From CAYZSU01 sp964480565 (lineage in GTDB: Bacteria; UBA10199; 2-02-FULL-44-16; JAAZCA01): a stretch of DNA of 53,704 nt. A program made the position numbers and the translations under genes. The stretch is taken from positions 1 to 53,704 of the forward strand of contig CAYZSU010000004.1 of assembly GCA_964480565.1 (NCBI GenBank). The letters run 5' to 3'. Of this stretch, positions 18,288 through 27,870 are shown in pieces (position 1 is the first letter of the stretch; every line of letters begins with the position of its first letter). Below the pieces are notes generated by a model. It did not search any database and was not told where the DNA came from. It saw only the letters and a list, made by a program, of their open reading frames with translations.

Positions 18288-20360
18288 CTACATTAATAAT
18301 GGCGCAATCACTAAGGATAGCACGCTCATTAGCTTAATTAAAATATTAAGCGATGGACCCGCTGTATCCTTAAAAGGATCACCCACTGTATCACAGGTCA
18401 CAGCAGCTGAATGACGATCACTGCCTTTGCCAGAATTATTTTCTGGATCCTTTTTCTCTGTTTCAATTTGTTTTTTGGCATTATCCCATGCACCACCGGC
18501 ATTGGACATAAAAATAGCCATCATTACACCCGTTACTGTGGCACCTGCAAGCAAACCACCCAAAGCACCTGCATCACCCCATAAATATTTGGAGCCAAAA
18601 CCTACGATGATCGGTGTTAGTATTGCAAGTAACCCTGGAATTATCATTTCTCGAATAGCTGCACTTGTTGAAATATCCACACAACGTGCATAGTCCGCAC
18701 GTGCTTTGCCTTCCATCAAACCTGTTATGGTTCTAAACTGACGCCTGACTTCTTCAATCATGGCATTGGCAGCTCGACCCACCGCACGCATGGCCATAGA
18801 ACTAAATAGAAATGGCAGCATTCCACCTAAAAATAAACCCGCCATAATATCTGGACGTGTAATATCCAATTGGCTAATACCTGCTTGCTCACGAAATGCA
18901 GCAAAAAGTGATAATGCAGTCAATGCCGCAGAACCAATAGCAAAGCCTTTACCAATCGCTGCAGTTGTATTGCCCACTGAGTCCAGATTATCCGTACGCG
19001 CACGTACTTCTTCGCCCAATTCACTCATTTCCGCAATACCACCGGCATTATCTGCAATCGGTCCATAGGCATCTACTGCCAATTGAATACCCGTTGTGGA
19101 GAGCATGCCTAAAGCTGCAATCGCAATACCATACAAACCTGCTAGCTCATAGCTGAATAAAATTGCCAATACGATCGCAATTAATGGCAATGTAGTGGAG
19201 CGCATACCCACAGCTAAACCTGCAATAATACCCGTGGCAGCACCTGTTTGCGACGCATCCACAATTTCATTCACCGGGCGTTTATTCATTGCACAGTAGT
19301 ATTCAGTGAGTAATCCAACGGCTACACCTGCAGCTAAGCCAACAGCCACAGATCCCCAGATTTGTAAGGCGCTAATGGCATTACCACCAATTACAAAACC
19401 GTTTGGTGCCACAATATTAATTAATATATAAGAAACCACCACAAAAATAACTGCAGCTAGCATGGTTCCTAAATTTAAGGCATTTTGAGGATTACCACCT
19501 TCGCGCGTACGCACGAAAAATGTACCTATAATGGATGCCACAATTCCCACACCTGCAAGTACTACTGGAAGTACCACAGCGCTAAGTCCTGCAGTTACAC
19601 CCAAAACCATGGAGCTAATCAATGATCCCACATAGGATTCAAATAAATCCGCACCCATACCGCAGACATCACCAACATTATCGCCCACATTATCCGCAAT
19701 TGTTGCTGGATTACGTGGATCATCTTCTGGAATACCCTGTTCAACTTTACCCACTAAATCCGCACCCACATCCGCGGCTTTGGTGTAAATACCACCGCCC
19801 ACACGAGCAAAAAGTGCAATGGATGATGCGCCAAATGAGAAACCTGCAACAATCGGCAGTACTGTTTCCTTTAATGATTGTACATCAGTGCCATATGTAT
19901 ATGCAAAAACAGCAAACAAGGAACCCAATCCCAGTATGCCAAGCCCTACAACGCTCATCCCCATCACAGCACCACCACGAAAAGCAATGCTAAGTGCAGC
20001 ATTAAGGCTTGTGCGTGCAGCATTGGCCGTACGCACATTGGCACTTGTTGCGACACGCATGCCCAAATAACCCGCAAGCCCTGAGCAAAAAGCGCCCGCA
20101 ATAAATGCAAGTGCTACCAATCGCACTGCACCTGTATTGATGACAGCCAAAACAATGGCTGCAATAGCTACAAATAGTGCCAACACCCGATATTCACGAG
20201 AAATAAAGGCCATTGCCCCTTCTTTAATGGCAATACCCACTTCCTTCATCCGATCTGATCCAACATCAGTCTGATTGACTTTTTTTGCTAAAAACATTGC
20301 ATAGATCAGTGCCAACACTGCACTAACAATGGTAATTAGAATTGCATTCATTCCTAACAT
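18288..20360 (-). CDS. hppA: Membrane-bound ion-translocating pyrophosphatase, K+-dependent type
   Basis: A 690-residue integral membrane protein, expected to have 16 transmembrane helices, that hydrolyses PPi to pump H+ or Na+. The catalytic loop GGGIYTKAADVGADLVGKVE and the acidic set DDPRNPATIADNVGDNVGD are intact, as is the second pyrophosphate loop around DNAGGIAEMS. The segment GNTTAAIGKGFAIGSAAL carries Ala where K+-independent enzymes have Lys, which marks the K+-dependent class, the class that includes the Na+ pumps. Ion specificity cannot be read with certainty. It is flanked by its own terminator and lies next to the V-type ATPase operon, so the two probably share one ion circuit. 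Confidence 0.95.
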   Translation of the reverse strand: MLGMNAILITIVSAVLALIYAMFLAKKVNQTDVGSDRMKEVGIAIKEGAMAFISREYRVLALFVAIAAIVLAVINTGAVRLVALAFIAGAFCSGLAGYLGMRVATSANVRTANAARTSLNAALSIAFRGGAVMGMSVVGLGILGLGSLFAVFAYTYGTDVQSLKETVLPIVAGFSFGASSIALFARVGGGIYTKAADVGADLVGKVEQGIPEDDPRNPATIADNVGDNVGDVCGMGADLFESYVGSLISSMVLGVTAGLSAVVLPVVLAGVGIVASIIGTFFVRTREGGNPQNALNLGTMLAAVIFVVVSYILINIVAPNGFVIGGNAISALQIWGSVAVGLAAGVAVGLLTEYYCAMNKRPVNEIVDASQTGAATGIIAGLAVGMRSTTLPLIAIVLAILFSYELAGLYGIAIAALGMLSTTGIQLAVDAYGPIADNAGGIAEMSELGEEVRARTDNLDSVGNTTAAIGKGFAIGSAALTALSLFAAFREQAGISQLDITRPDIMAGLFLGGMLPFLFSSMAMRAVGRAANAMIEEVRRQFRTITGLMEGKARADYARCVDISTSAAIREMIIPGLLAILTPIIVGFGSKYLWGDAGALGGLLAGATVTGVMMAIFMSNAGGAWDNAKKQIETEKKDPENNSGKGSDRHSAAVTCDTVGDPFKDTAGPSLNILIKLMSVLSLVIAPLLM

Positions 20361-20406
20361 ATTTCCTCCTTTTTCCTTTTTATTTGTAAATTATGATCTG
20401 ATTGTT

Positions 20407-20441
20407 AAAAAAATCGCGGACTCTGAATGAATCCGCGATGA
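20407..20441 (-). terminator. Rho-independent terminator after the V-ATPase operon
   Basis: On the minus strand ATCGCGGA ... TCCGCGAT form a GC-rich 8-bp stem around a short loop, followed at once by seven T. It lies between the rotor-ring gene and hppA, so the two are probably separate transcripts. Confidence 0.9.
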
Positions 20442-20502
20442 TTTATCCATATTTCAACTCAATTGCAAGGACTCTTTAAGCTGCGTAAGATCTTCTTTTA
20501 GC

Positions 20503-20910
20503 TTATAGTAAAAACAAGCACACAAAGGAAAAGACCGCATATGTTTCAGGCATTGCTGCTGCCACAATTCCATTTCCCAATGTATTTCGACCTTCACCAA
20601 TCGCGCGTACACCTGCTGCACATACTTTTCCTTGGTAAATCCCGCTGATTAAACAGGCAATTCCTAATAATAAAAGAATACCTCCAACCGCTGGATCTTC
20701 TGCAAATGCACCTTTTTTCAGGATACCTCCTAGAAGGGCGTAAATACCTTGCGTACTAGGCATCACTGCCAACGGCATTACAGAAAAAAACTTTTTATCG
20801 CCCACACCAATTGCGGATTGGAATGCAACTGCCAATCCCCATGCTGATCCTGCGAGTCCCAAACCAATACCCAAATAAAATGCCAATTGATTAAATACCG
20901 CCATGTCCAT
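20503..20910 (-). CDS. ntpK: V/A-type ATPase rotor-ring (proteolipid) subunit K
   Basis: 135 residues with four hydrophobic helices (about 8-32, 44-64, 73-95, 112-134), i.e. a fused double hairpin as in Enterococcus hirae NtpK. Only the second hairpin has the ion-carrying carboxylate (Glu122); the first has Gln54 at the matching place. The polar set T53-Q54 in helix 2, Q93 in IYQGKV of helix 3 and E122-T123-Y124 in helix 4 corresponds to NtpK T64, Q65, Q110 and E139, which co-ordinate Na+. Na+ transport is therefore likely. It is slightly short (NtpK is about 156), ending in LFLL right after helix 4. Last gene of the ATPase operon. Confidence 0.93.
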   Translation of the reverse strand: MDMAVFNQLAFYLGIGLGLAGSAWGLAVAFQSAIGVGDKKFFSVMPLAVMPSTQGIYALLGGILKKGAFAEDPAVGGILLLLGIACLISGIYQGKVCAAGVRAIGEGRNTLGNGIVAAAMPETYAVFSFVCLFLL

Positions 20911-20931
20911 AACTCCCTCCGTCTATTTAAT

Positions 20932-22707
20932 TTAATTATTTATCCGTGCATTTTGTAAAGGCTTATACGGTAGCCCATTTAATTCTGTACATTTTGGAAA
21001 TGCTTCCACAGCATGCAGTCGTGTGGGATGTACCAGTGAGCCAATAATTCCCATCACAAAATTAAATACATGCCCCACCAATAATACGATTATGCCCAAT
21101 ACTGCTCCAAGTATTGGATTTACTGCATTTTGCACATCGCTTGCCAGCAAATTGACAACAGATGCAATGGCACCGCTTGCAACACCTAAACCAAATAGCC
21201 GTGCATAGGACATCACATCACCAAGCATGCCTGTAAGTCCATAAATATTCCACAAACCAGCTCCCAATCGTTTGAGTATATTCTTATCTACAGACGAAAA
21301 GAAGAAAATACAGGTAATTCCTGAAACAATCAGTATTTTCCAATAATTAATATCAGCAACCGCACATGTGCCACCCCATAATACGAATAGCATTCCCATT
21401 TGCTGCAACCGTGCAGGCCAATCATGTTTATTCAACAGGCCAATGATTAGGGCAATACTTAAATGAATAATTCCAAGCCCAACTGAAATATAAAATAATA
21501 GCATAGGATCGCCAAAATCAGGCGCGATATCGATTAAAATCCAACTTCGTTCCATGAATGCAATACCAAATATACTCCCGCTGAGTCCGCCCCATATAAT
21601 AGTCGCTATGCCAAACAAGAATGTCATATTACTAACTAAGCGCATTTCAGGCATTTTTTTCATCATCAGCTTACGAATCAGCATGCCAATGATCATCATG
21701 AGCACACCATACCCTGCATCCCCTAAGCAAATGCCAAAAAACACCATCATTGATGGTGCAAAAAACAATGCAGGATCCACACTTTTATAGCTAGGTTTTC
21801 CTAATAAATGCATTAATAATTCGAAATTGCGTGAAAACCAGCCATTTTTTGTTAATACTGGCGGATTATCATTGGAATTTGGATCACGCATTTTTATCCA
21901 TACAGAATCTATTTTAGCTTTAATTCCCTGGCATACATTTGCCAAACTCTGAGCAGGTACCCATCCCCCAATGATTGCTAAATGCCCATCATCCATGGCG
22001 CGATCAATGGATTCCTGATAGTCGCACTCACATCCCAATGCGAGTAAATCCGATTTGTATAATGATAGATATTGGCTGGACTGACGAATGTTCTCTTTAT
22101 AAGTGTCTATTTTTTCCTGATATTCCTTGGCAGTTGTTTGCATTTCCTGAAGCGCTTGCTCTGGCATGGCCATGAGCTCAGCGAATTTTATATCTTGTTC
22201 CTGCATTTTTTTACGCGATACAGTTACAAAATAAGTGGTCCGATTTAGAGACACAGGAAAAATTAAATAAGCTCTCTTATTAGGTGATAACTGGCTAAAT
22301 TTTAGTACATCCATTTGCCAAAATTGAATATAAATATGTTGCGATTCCAATGCTGTAATACTCTTGGGATCAAAACATCCCCACACGCTATTTTTTTCAA
22401 TATATCGATCAATTTGCTGTTTTTCTTCTAATAACTGCTTATATTTGGATAAAAGTTCATCAATACCATCGATAGTTAGCATACCATCACGGCATGCATG
22501 CTGATCTTCCTTGTATTGTGACAATTCACGAATAACACGACTGAGTTGATTATACTGCGTCATCTGTGCGTGCATCGATTCACTATCTTTTAATTCATTC
22601 ATATGCGCCACATGCAATACCCCTAAAGACTGCATAGCCCGCATCAGCTTTTCTTTATGAACACTAGATGTTGCACAGATTATTTTTTTCATCGGCACAA
22701 TGGCCAT
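20932..22707 (-). CDS. ntpI: V/A-type ATPase subunit I (a-like stator)
   Basis: A 591-residue protein forming the membrane half-channels and the link to the peripheral stalks. Residues 1-300 are a soluble, coiled-coil-rich domain (for example DELLSKYKQLLEEKQQIDRY). From about 300 onwards seven or eight membrane helices follow, including FFGICLGDAGYGVLMMIIGM and GLTGMLGDVMSYARLFGLG. The Arg in SYARLFGLG is the conserved essential arginine of the ion path. Length is typical of bacterial subunit I (about 590-650). The 21-bp gap to subunit K and 9-bp gap to subunit D fit one operon. Confidence 0.93.
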   Translation of the reverse strand: MAIVPMKKIICATSSVHKEKLMRAMQSLGVLHVAHMNELKDSESMHAQMTQYNQLSRVIRELSQYKEDQHACRDGMLTIDGIDELLSKYKQLLEEKQQIDRYIEKNSVWGCFDPKSITALESQHIYIQFWQMDVLKFSQLSPNKRAYLIFPVSLNRTTYFVTVSRKKMQEQDIKFAELMAMPEQALQEMQTTAKEYQEKIDTYKENIRQSSQYLSLYKSDLLALGCECDYQESIDRAMDDGHLAIIGGWVPAQSLANVCQGIKAKIDSVWIKMRDPNSNDNPPVLTKNGWFSRNFELLMHLLGKPSYKSVDPALFFAPSMMVFFGICLGDAGYGVLMMIIGMLIRKLMMKKMPEMRLVSNMTFLFGIATIIWGGLSGSIFGIAFMERSWILIDIAPDFGDPMLLFYISVGLGIIHLSIALIIGLLNKHDWPARLQQMGMLFVLWGGTCAVADINYWKILIVSGITCIFFFSSVDKNILKRLGAGLWNIYGLTGMLGDVMSYARLFGLGVASGAIASVVNLLASDVQNAVNPILGAVLGIIVLLVGHVFNFVMGIIGSLVHPTRLHAVEAFPKCTELNGLPYKPLQNARINN

Positions 22708-22716
22708 AAATACCCC

Positions 22717-23295
22717 TTATGTATTGGCATCCGCCATCATTGATTGTGCAATTTTTGCAACCATCACTGATGAACGTTCATTATCCTCTAATCGTCCACG
22801 AATATAACGAATTCCACTCAAATATTCGGGAATAAGGCGCTTTTCAAATAAATTTATTCGCTGGGTGGTAATATTTAACTCCTCAAATAAGCGTATTAAT
22901 GCATCTTTTTTTGCATGTAAGATAGCCCCTATCTCCAATAATTCTTTTCGTAAATTAATAAATAAATCCATTGAAACAGGGTATGCCATCACATGATATG
23001 GGGATACGTCAAATGTCACAAATTCCACCTCTTTTAGCATAACCCCTGCAATATTTTTCTCTACTAATTTGCATTCGCTAATTGTGACAAATTTTTCAAC
23101 CTCAGGGTGAGGACATTGATCAAATGAATGAGTTAACTCCATGACTTGCTTTTCCAATCCAAGTACAATTTCTTCCCAAATAATAATTTCACGATTCAAC
23201 TGTTTGCGCCGTAAATCCAAAGTAGGAACAGCACGCGCCAATCGCTCGCGTTTTATTTTCAGCAATCGCATTGATCCTTTGGATACAGTTACCAT
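22717..23295 (-). CDS. ntpD: V/A-type ATPase central-stalk subunit D
   Basis: A 192-residue, almost wholly helical protein that forms the rotating shaft inside the A3B3 head. The start VSKGSMRLLKIKRERLARAVPTLDLRRKQL is the family N-terminal helix, and the C-terminal helix INLFEKRLIPEYLSGIRYIRGRLEDNERSS is the usual signature near the end. Length is at the low side of the family (about 200-210). It lies between subunits B and I with gaps of 12 and 9 bp. No separate subunit F gene, its normal partner, is found in the operon. Confidence 0.92.
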   Translation of the reverse strand: MVTVSKGSMRLLKIKRERLARAVPTLDLRRKQLNREIIIWEEIVLGLEKQVMELTHSFDQCPHPEVEKFVTISECKLVEKNIAGVMLKEVEFVTFDVSPYHVMAYPVSMDLFINLRKELLEIGAILHAKKDALIRLFEELNITTQRINLFEKRLIPEYLSGIRYIRGRLEDNERSSVMVAKIAQSMMADANT

Positions 23296-23307
23296 AAACC
23301 CCTCTAT

Positions 23308-24618
23308 TTAGTCCCGTGCTTTATAATACTGATTTAAAACATCTTCTTTTATGCGAAGCACTCGTTTGGGAAGCAAGCCTATCAGGTGCCAGCCCAAATC
23401 AAGCGTTTCATTTAATGTAAGATTCTGTTCAGCAGGTAAAAATTTGGCTTCAAATTCATCCGCAAATTTCAAATAAGCCAAATCCACTTCATCGGTTATT
23501 GTAAAACCCATTTCACGCTGCTCGCGAAGTGATAATGCATTGGCATAGGCGCTCACACAGGCATCCATGATGGGTCCGTGATCAGGGCGTGTTTCTTTGC
23601 CCACCACCAATCCCTTTAAACGAGATAAGCATTTCATTATAATGAAGTTTCCACGTTCAACCGGCAGCTGGCCTTCCGTAATATATCCGGTTAAATTAGC
23701 CACAATGTGAGATAAGTCATTATCCGGCACAGAATTAACACCCATCAGTGTCACAGATCCACGATCCCCGCTAAAATTCACTGCGCGCTCATAAATACGT
23801 GCTAGCTGACTATATAAATCCCCTGGATAACCATCACGGCTTGGAATTTTACCTTGCGCATTGGAAACTTCCATCAATGCATCCGCATATCGAAGCATGT
23901 CTGTAATCACAACCAATACATGCTGCCCGGTCAATGCCAATTGCTCCGCAAATGTACAACAAATATGTGGCACATTCAGGCGTTCAATCGGTGATTCACT
24001 TCCTAGATTAACCACCATAATTGTACGCTCACTGGCTTCCTCAAGTACATCCCTAAAATAAATATACTCTTCATTGAGTAAGCCCAAACCACCAAAGACC
24101 ACACTAAAATTTTCCTGTCCTGCCACACGGGCTTGTCGAATGATACGAGCCACAATGTGATTGATATCTTCGCCAGGCAATTTATAAATAGGAATTTTTT
24201 GACCGCGCACAATGGTATTTGCACCATCAATGGATGGAATCCCTGTTTCAATATATCCCTGTCCTAGCGCACGTCGATCTGGATTCACCACTGGACCTTC
24301 CACTGGCACACGTTTTCCTTGAATCGCAGGTTTTCCATCGCGTGGACGACCCGTTCCATCAAAAATACGTCCCATAATATATTTCGCATCAAATGGCAGC
24401 TCAAATGGCCGACCCGTAAATTCAGTGCTTTGATCAGTCATTACTCCTAAGCTACCTGCTAATGACTGCATGTACACCGTATCCCGATCAATTTTGACAA
24501 CTTTTGCACGGCCATATCCAGGTAAAATGGCTTCTTCACCCATTCCTACACCTGTAACACCCTTGACTTGCAAAATCGGTCCATCAATATTCACTATATC
24601 ACAATAGACTGCTTTCAC
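23308..24618 (-). CDS. ntpB: V/A-type ATPase regulatory subunit B
   Basis: A 436-residue non-catalytic nucleotide-binding subunit of the A3B3 head. It has an N-terminal beta-barrel (about 1-70), then the central fold with YIETGIPSIDGANTIVRGQKIPIYK, a degenerate P-loop region lacking GKT (LPGEDINHIVARI), the segment SQLARIYERAVN, and PDNDLSHIVANLTGYITEGQ. The absence of the Walker Lys is normal for B subunits. The length is somewhat shorter than the archaeal 460 but near chlamydial-type B subunits. The gap to subunit A is 17 bp. Confidence 0.95.
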   Translation of the reverse strand: MKAVYCDIVNIDGPILQVKGVTGVGMGEEAILPGYGRAKVVKIDRDTVYMQSLAGSLGVMTDQSTEFTGRPFELPFDAKYIMGRIFDGTGRPRDGKPAIQGKRVPVEGPVVNPDRRALGQGYIETGIPSIDGANTIVRGQKIPIYKLPGEDINHIVARIIRQARVAGQENFSVVFGGLGLLNEEYIYFRDVLEEASERTIMVVNLGSESPIERLNVPHICCTFAEQLALTGQHVLVVITDMLRYADALMEVSNAQGKIPSRDGYPGDLYSQLARIYERAVNFSGDRGSVTLMGVNSVPDNDLSHIVANLTGYITEGQLPVERGNFIIMKCLSRLKGLVVGKETRPDHGPIMDACVSAYANALSLREQREMGFTITDEVDLAYLKFADEFEAKFLPAEQNLTLNETLDLGWHLIGLLPKRVLRIKEDVLNQYYKARD

Positions 24619-24635
24619 AGCGCCTCCTTGATTAC

Positions 24636-26393
24636 TTATTGCTGTTGCTGACTTAGTAATTGACTATAACCTGCGTCATAATCTTTTGAATAATTCACTT
24701 GTACAATATTATAGACTAAATCTTCCTGCGCACGACGCATTGTACGTTTTTCATTTAATGGAAATACATCCATAATTTTGATTAAAAACTGCATCATTCC
24801 ATAGTGTCGGGGTAAGCGGCTGGCACTATCAAACTCTTCAAATGTATTTTGGCTTAAATACGATTTTTGAATCAAATCACCCAAAAGTAATTTGCGATAT
24901 TCCTCATCACCAATCCCTTTTTCACCCAATATCTCCATCTGCTCCTTGATACGCTCCCCTTCACGCACCGCATGCTTGATCGCATGTACAAATTTCAACC
25001 AATTAGGTAAATTTTGGGAATCAAAATATTCTTGCAATGACTCCTGTGAGGAATCCAGATATTTGGAATGGCATTCCAATGGATCAAATGCAGGAAATAG
25101 TCGTGCAGCCGCACGTTTTCTGGATAAAATAAGCGCAACCTTGGCTGTTTGAATAGCAGCCTGAGATGGAGGATCACCGGCAATATCACCACCATCCGGT
25201 GATAAAGCAGCAATGGTTGTCATGCTTCCTTTTCTCTTGCCCGCACTTTCTCCCAAACACTCAACGCGTCCTGCGCGTTCAAACCAGCGCGTTAAGTAAG
25301 CATTCATATATGCTGGAAATGCTTGAGGGCCAGGAATTTCACCCATACGACCACTCATTTCGCGCATTCCTTGTGCTTGCCGAGATAAACTATCTGTGAG
25401 CAAAAGCACATCATACCCCATATCTCTAAAATATTCCCCAACAGTGGCCCCTACAAGAATGGATCCTTCTCTAGCAGCCACAGGCATGGCACTGGTATTT
25501 ACAAATAATACCGTCCGATCCGTTAATGGACGGCCCGACTCTGGATCGATCAACTCTGGGAATTCGCTCATTAATTCCACCATTTCACCTGCACGCTCGC
25601 CGCATCCCACATAAACTACGATGTTCACGCGGCTATGACGAGCTAAATCATGCTGGCACATTGTCTTTCCTGTCCCAAAATCACCTGGGACACAAGCTGT
25701 TCCCCCTAGCATTACAGGGTTAAATGCGTCAATAATCCGAATTCCAGTATTTAAAATTTCACTGAGTTTTAGTCGTTTTGCGGCAGGCCGTGGTCGTCGA
25801 ATGGGCCAGCGCTGCATTAATTTAATTGCTTGCTCATTATTTGTATCATCTGTCACTGTTCCAATATCCTGTGTCACAGTGTAGGAACCACTGGCAATAC
25901 CACTGACTTTACCCATGTGATAATGTGGTGGCACCATAACTTTATGAACAATTAGCTCTGTTTCTTTCACTGTCCCCAATACATCACCTGGATGCACTGT
26001 ATCCCCTTCATTGACAAGCGATACAAATTCCCATTTTTTTTCACGATCCAAGGTTGGAATAATTTCACCGCGAGGTAGAAAATCGCCAAAACCAGATAAT
26101 ACATTGCCTAATCCGTCAAGAGTAGCACCCAATAGTCCAGGTCCAAGCTCGACTTCAATCAATTGACCGGTTAAGCGCACCTGATCTCCAACTTTTAACC
26201 CGGTTGTATCTTCATAGCATTGAATATCCACGTCACTACCGCGCACACGGATGACTTCGCCACGCAAATTTAATGACCCCACAAAGACTTCTTCATTCAT
26301 TTTACATGTCATTTTTTGACCATTGTCACAGAGTAAATCTGCAACAACCAAATTGTCATCCACTTTTAAAATAGTCGCAATACGTTCTTTCAA
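24636..26393 (-). CDS. ntpA: V/A-type ATPase catalytic subunit A
   Basis: A 585-residue catalytic subunit that hydrolyses or makes ATP. N-terminal barrel about 1-75; the A-specific bulge domain about 110-190 (WEFVSLVNEGDTVHPGDVLG). The Walker A loop is GDFGTGKT near residue 240, Walker B is in DVLLLTDSLSR, and the signature SLSRQAQGMREMSGRMGEIPG-type segment is present (positions about 25330-25400). The C-terminal helical domain follows. Length is typical. Its order after E and DUF2764 and before B matches the chlamydial/Bacteroidetes V-type operon. Confidence 0.96.
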   Translation of the reverse strand: MKERIATILKVDDNLVVADLLCDNGQKMTCKMNEEVFVGSLNLRGEVIRVRGSDVDIQCYEDTTGLKVGDQVRLTGQLIEVELGPGLLGATLDGLGNVLSGFGDFLPRGEIIPTLDREKKWEFVSLVNEGDTVHPGDVLGTVKETELIVHKVMVPPHYHMGKVSGIASGSYTVTQDIGTVTDDTNNEQAIKLMQRWPIRRPRPAAKRLKLSEILNTGIRIIDAFNPVMLGGTACVPGDFGTGKTMCQHDLARHSRVNIVVYVGCGERAGEMVELMSEFPELIDPESGRPLTDRTVLFVNTSAMPVAAREGSILVGATVGEYFRDMGYDVLLLTDSLSRQAQGMREMSGRMGEIPGPQAFPAYMNAYLTRWFERAGRVECLGESAGKRKGSMTTIAALSPDGGDIAGDPPSQAAIQTAKVALILSRKRAAARLFPAFDPLECHSKYLDSSQESLQEYFDSQNLPNWLKFVHAIKHAVREGERIKEQMEILGEKGIGDEEYRKLLLGDLIQKSYLSQNTFEEFDSASRLPRHYGMMQFLIKIMDVFPLNEKRTMRRAQEDLVYNIVQVNYSKDYDAGYSQLLSQQQQ

Positions 26394-26408
26394 AATACCC
26401 TCCTTCGC

Positions 26409-27089
26409 CTATAGGTATTCGTGCCGTTTATGTAAGCAATACTGAATCACATAACTTAATAACTCATCGTCATTAAATTGATATAATGGTGCAAGCTCAC
26501 TGGCTTTGTTTATTTTTTCCTGAATAATTATAGAATCCATCTCTTTCCACGCTAAAATCCCTCGATTCATTGCATTTTGAATGGATTCACATATATTTTT
26601 ATACTGATTTGAAATATTATTACTAATCAGATTATTGGGCAATACCCCATATGGGGTATGAGATTGCCGAATTTGATACAATGCAGCGTCCAATCCAAGC
26701 ACCCATTCCACCCATTCTTTTAAAAATACACTCTGACATTGGGTGGCCACCTCAAGGAGTTCGCAATAATAGCGATGCCATAAATTTACTTGTCCACCCG
26801 ATTCCTGGTCCGTACATTGTCCTAAGGCATTGCGCAACCATTGAGGTTGCTGCATCACATCATTAAAATCATCCATGCTGAGACATTCGATATCACTGGC
26901 ATCAATTTCCATGGATCGGCGTGTATGGGCTAAAATATCAAAACTATATAGAATTGTACGAATAGGTATATAGATCGCACTATCTTCTTCTTGAATATAT
27001 TGCATGAGCTGCTTCGGTGATAGCGATATACGCATTTCAGCAGCAGGTGATAGAGGTGGTAATAACGCAAACAGGTATTCATATGCCAT
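26409..27089 (-). CDS. DUF2764 protein, candidate subunit C-like component of the V-ATPase
   Basis: 226 residues. The start AYEYLFALLPPLS resembles the 'YYYLisSLPpL' opening of DUF2764, a family encoded between subunits E and A in chlamydial and Bacteroidetes V-type ATPase operons. It is predicted helical, and is thought to take the place of subunit C (the socket linking rotor and ring), although this is inference from operon position. Gaps are 9 bp to E and 15 bp to A, so it is cotranscribed. No transmembrane segment. An alternative view is an assembly factor. Confidence 0.75.
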   Translation of the reverse strand: MAYEYLFALLPPLSPAAEMRISLSPKQLMQYIQEEDSAIYIPIRTILYSFDILAHTRRSMEIDASDIECLSMDDFNDVMQQPQWLRNALGQCTDQESGGQVNLWHRYYCELLEVATQCQSVFLKEWVEWVLGLDAALYQIRQSHTPYGVLPNNLISNNISNQYKNICESIQNAMNRGILAWKEMDSIIIQEKINKASELAPLYQFNDDELLSYVIQYCLHKRHEYL

Positions 27090-27098
27090 GCATACCTC

Positions 27099-27758
27099 CT
27101 ATGCGTTTGAATTATCTAATAATTTATGGAAACGTTCTGAAATATACGGTAATAAGGCATTGGTCAGTGAGTTAGAGTCTACCACTAAAGTAGCACCCTC
27201 TTTTTCTGATTTAAATTTCAGCCCTGCCACACCTTTTTTCCCAATTATTTCAATATTTTTTGGTAAATTTTCTTTGATTTGTGCAAATAATTCTTTTTCC
27301 AACTGAATTTTCATGGATTCAGGCACTTCCACACTCATCTGCTCAGAAGCTGTTTTACCAAGAGCTTGTAAATATTGCAGTGAAATGGATTCAATTAATT
27401 GCTTGATAAAACCAATATCTGACATTGCATTGGCTGTTGTTTCTTGAAAAGGTTTTAATGTAATTAATTGCTCTAATTCTGATTTTGCATGCAATAAAAA
27501 ATCACGCATAGCCAATTGCATTTGACTATGCATGCGTTTATTTTCTTCTTCGATTTGTTGTTTGGCATTTTTAAGGAGTTTTTCAGCCTCTAGTTTTGCA
27601 TTTTCTATAATTGAATCGGCTTTTTGCTGGGCACCTTCGATGATTTCCTTCTTCTCAGATTCCCCTTTTTCTACACCCTCATAACGAAGTGTTGCAATTA
27701 GCTTATTAAGCTCTGCCCCGTCATCCCCCTGCCAATTGTGCTGTATTTTATCTTCCAC
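27099..27758 (-). CDS. ntpE: V/A-type ATPase peripheral-stalk subunit E
   Basis: 219 residues. The N-terminal half is a long charged helix/coiled coil (KKEIIEGAQQKADSIIENAK then EAEKLLKNAKQQIEEENKRM) and the C-terminal half is a mixed alpha/beta head (KKGVAGLKFKSEKEGATLVVDSNSLTNALL), the classic two-part layout of subunit E. It would pair with a G/H subunit, but no such gene is visible in the operon. It is the first gene of the operon; the 112-bp AT-rich gap upstream after bactofilin may hold the promoter, though I cannot assign boxes with confidence. Confidence 0.88.
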   Translation of the reverse strand: MEDKIQHNWQGDDGAELNKLIATLRYEGVEKGESEKKEIIEGAQQKADSIIENAKLEAEKLLKNAKQQIEEENKRMHSQMQLAMRDFLLHAKSELEQLITLKPFQETTANAMSDIGFIKQLIESISLQYLQALGKTASEQMSVEVPESMKIQLEKELFAQIKENLPKNIEIIGKKGVAGLKFKSEKEGATLVVDSNSLTNALLPYISERFHKLLDNSNA

Positions 27759-27870
27759 GATTCCCCCTTTTATTTCATTTGGGCAAAAAACAATGAAAGA
27801 TTAATACATTAAATTATCTTTAATTACAATAATTTATTTCGACTTCTATATATTTTTCTTCAACTATTTA

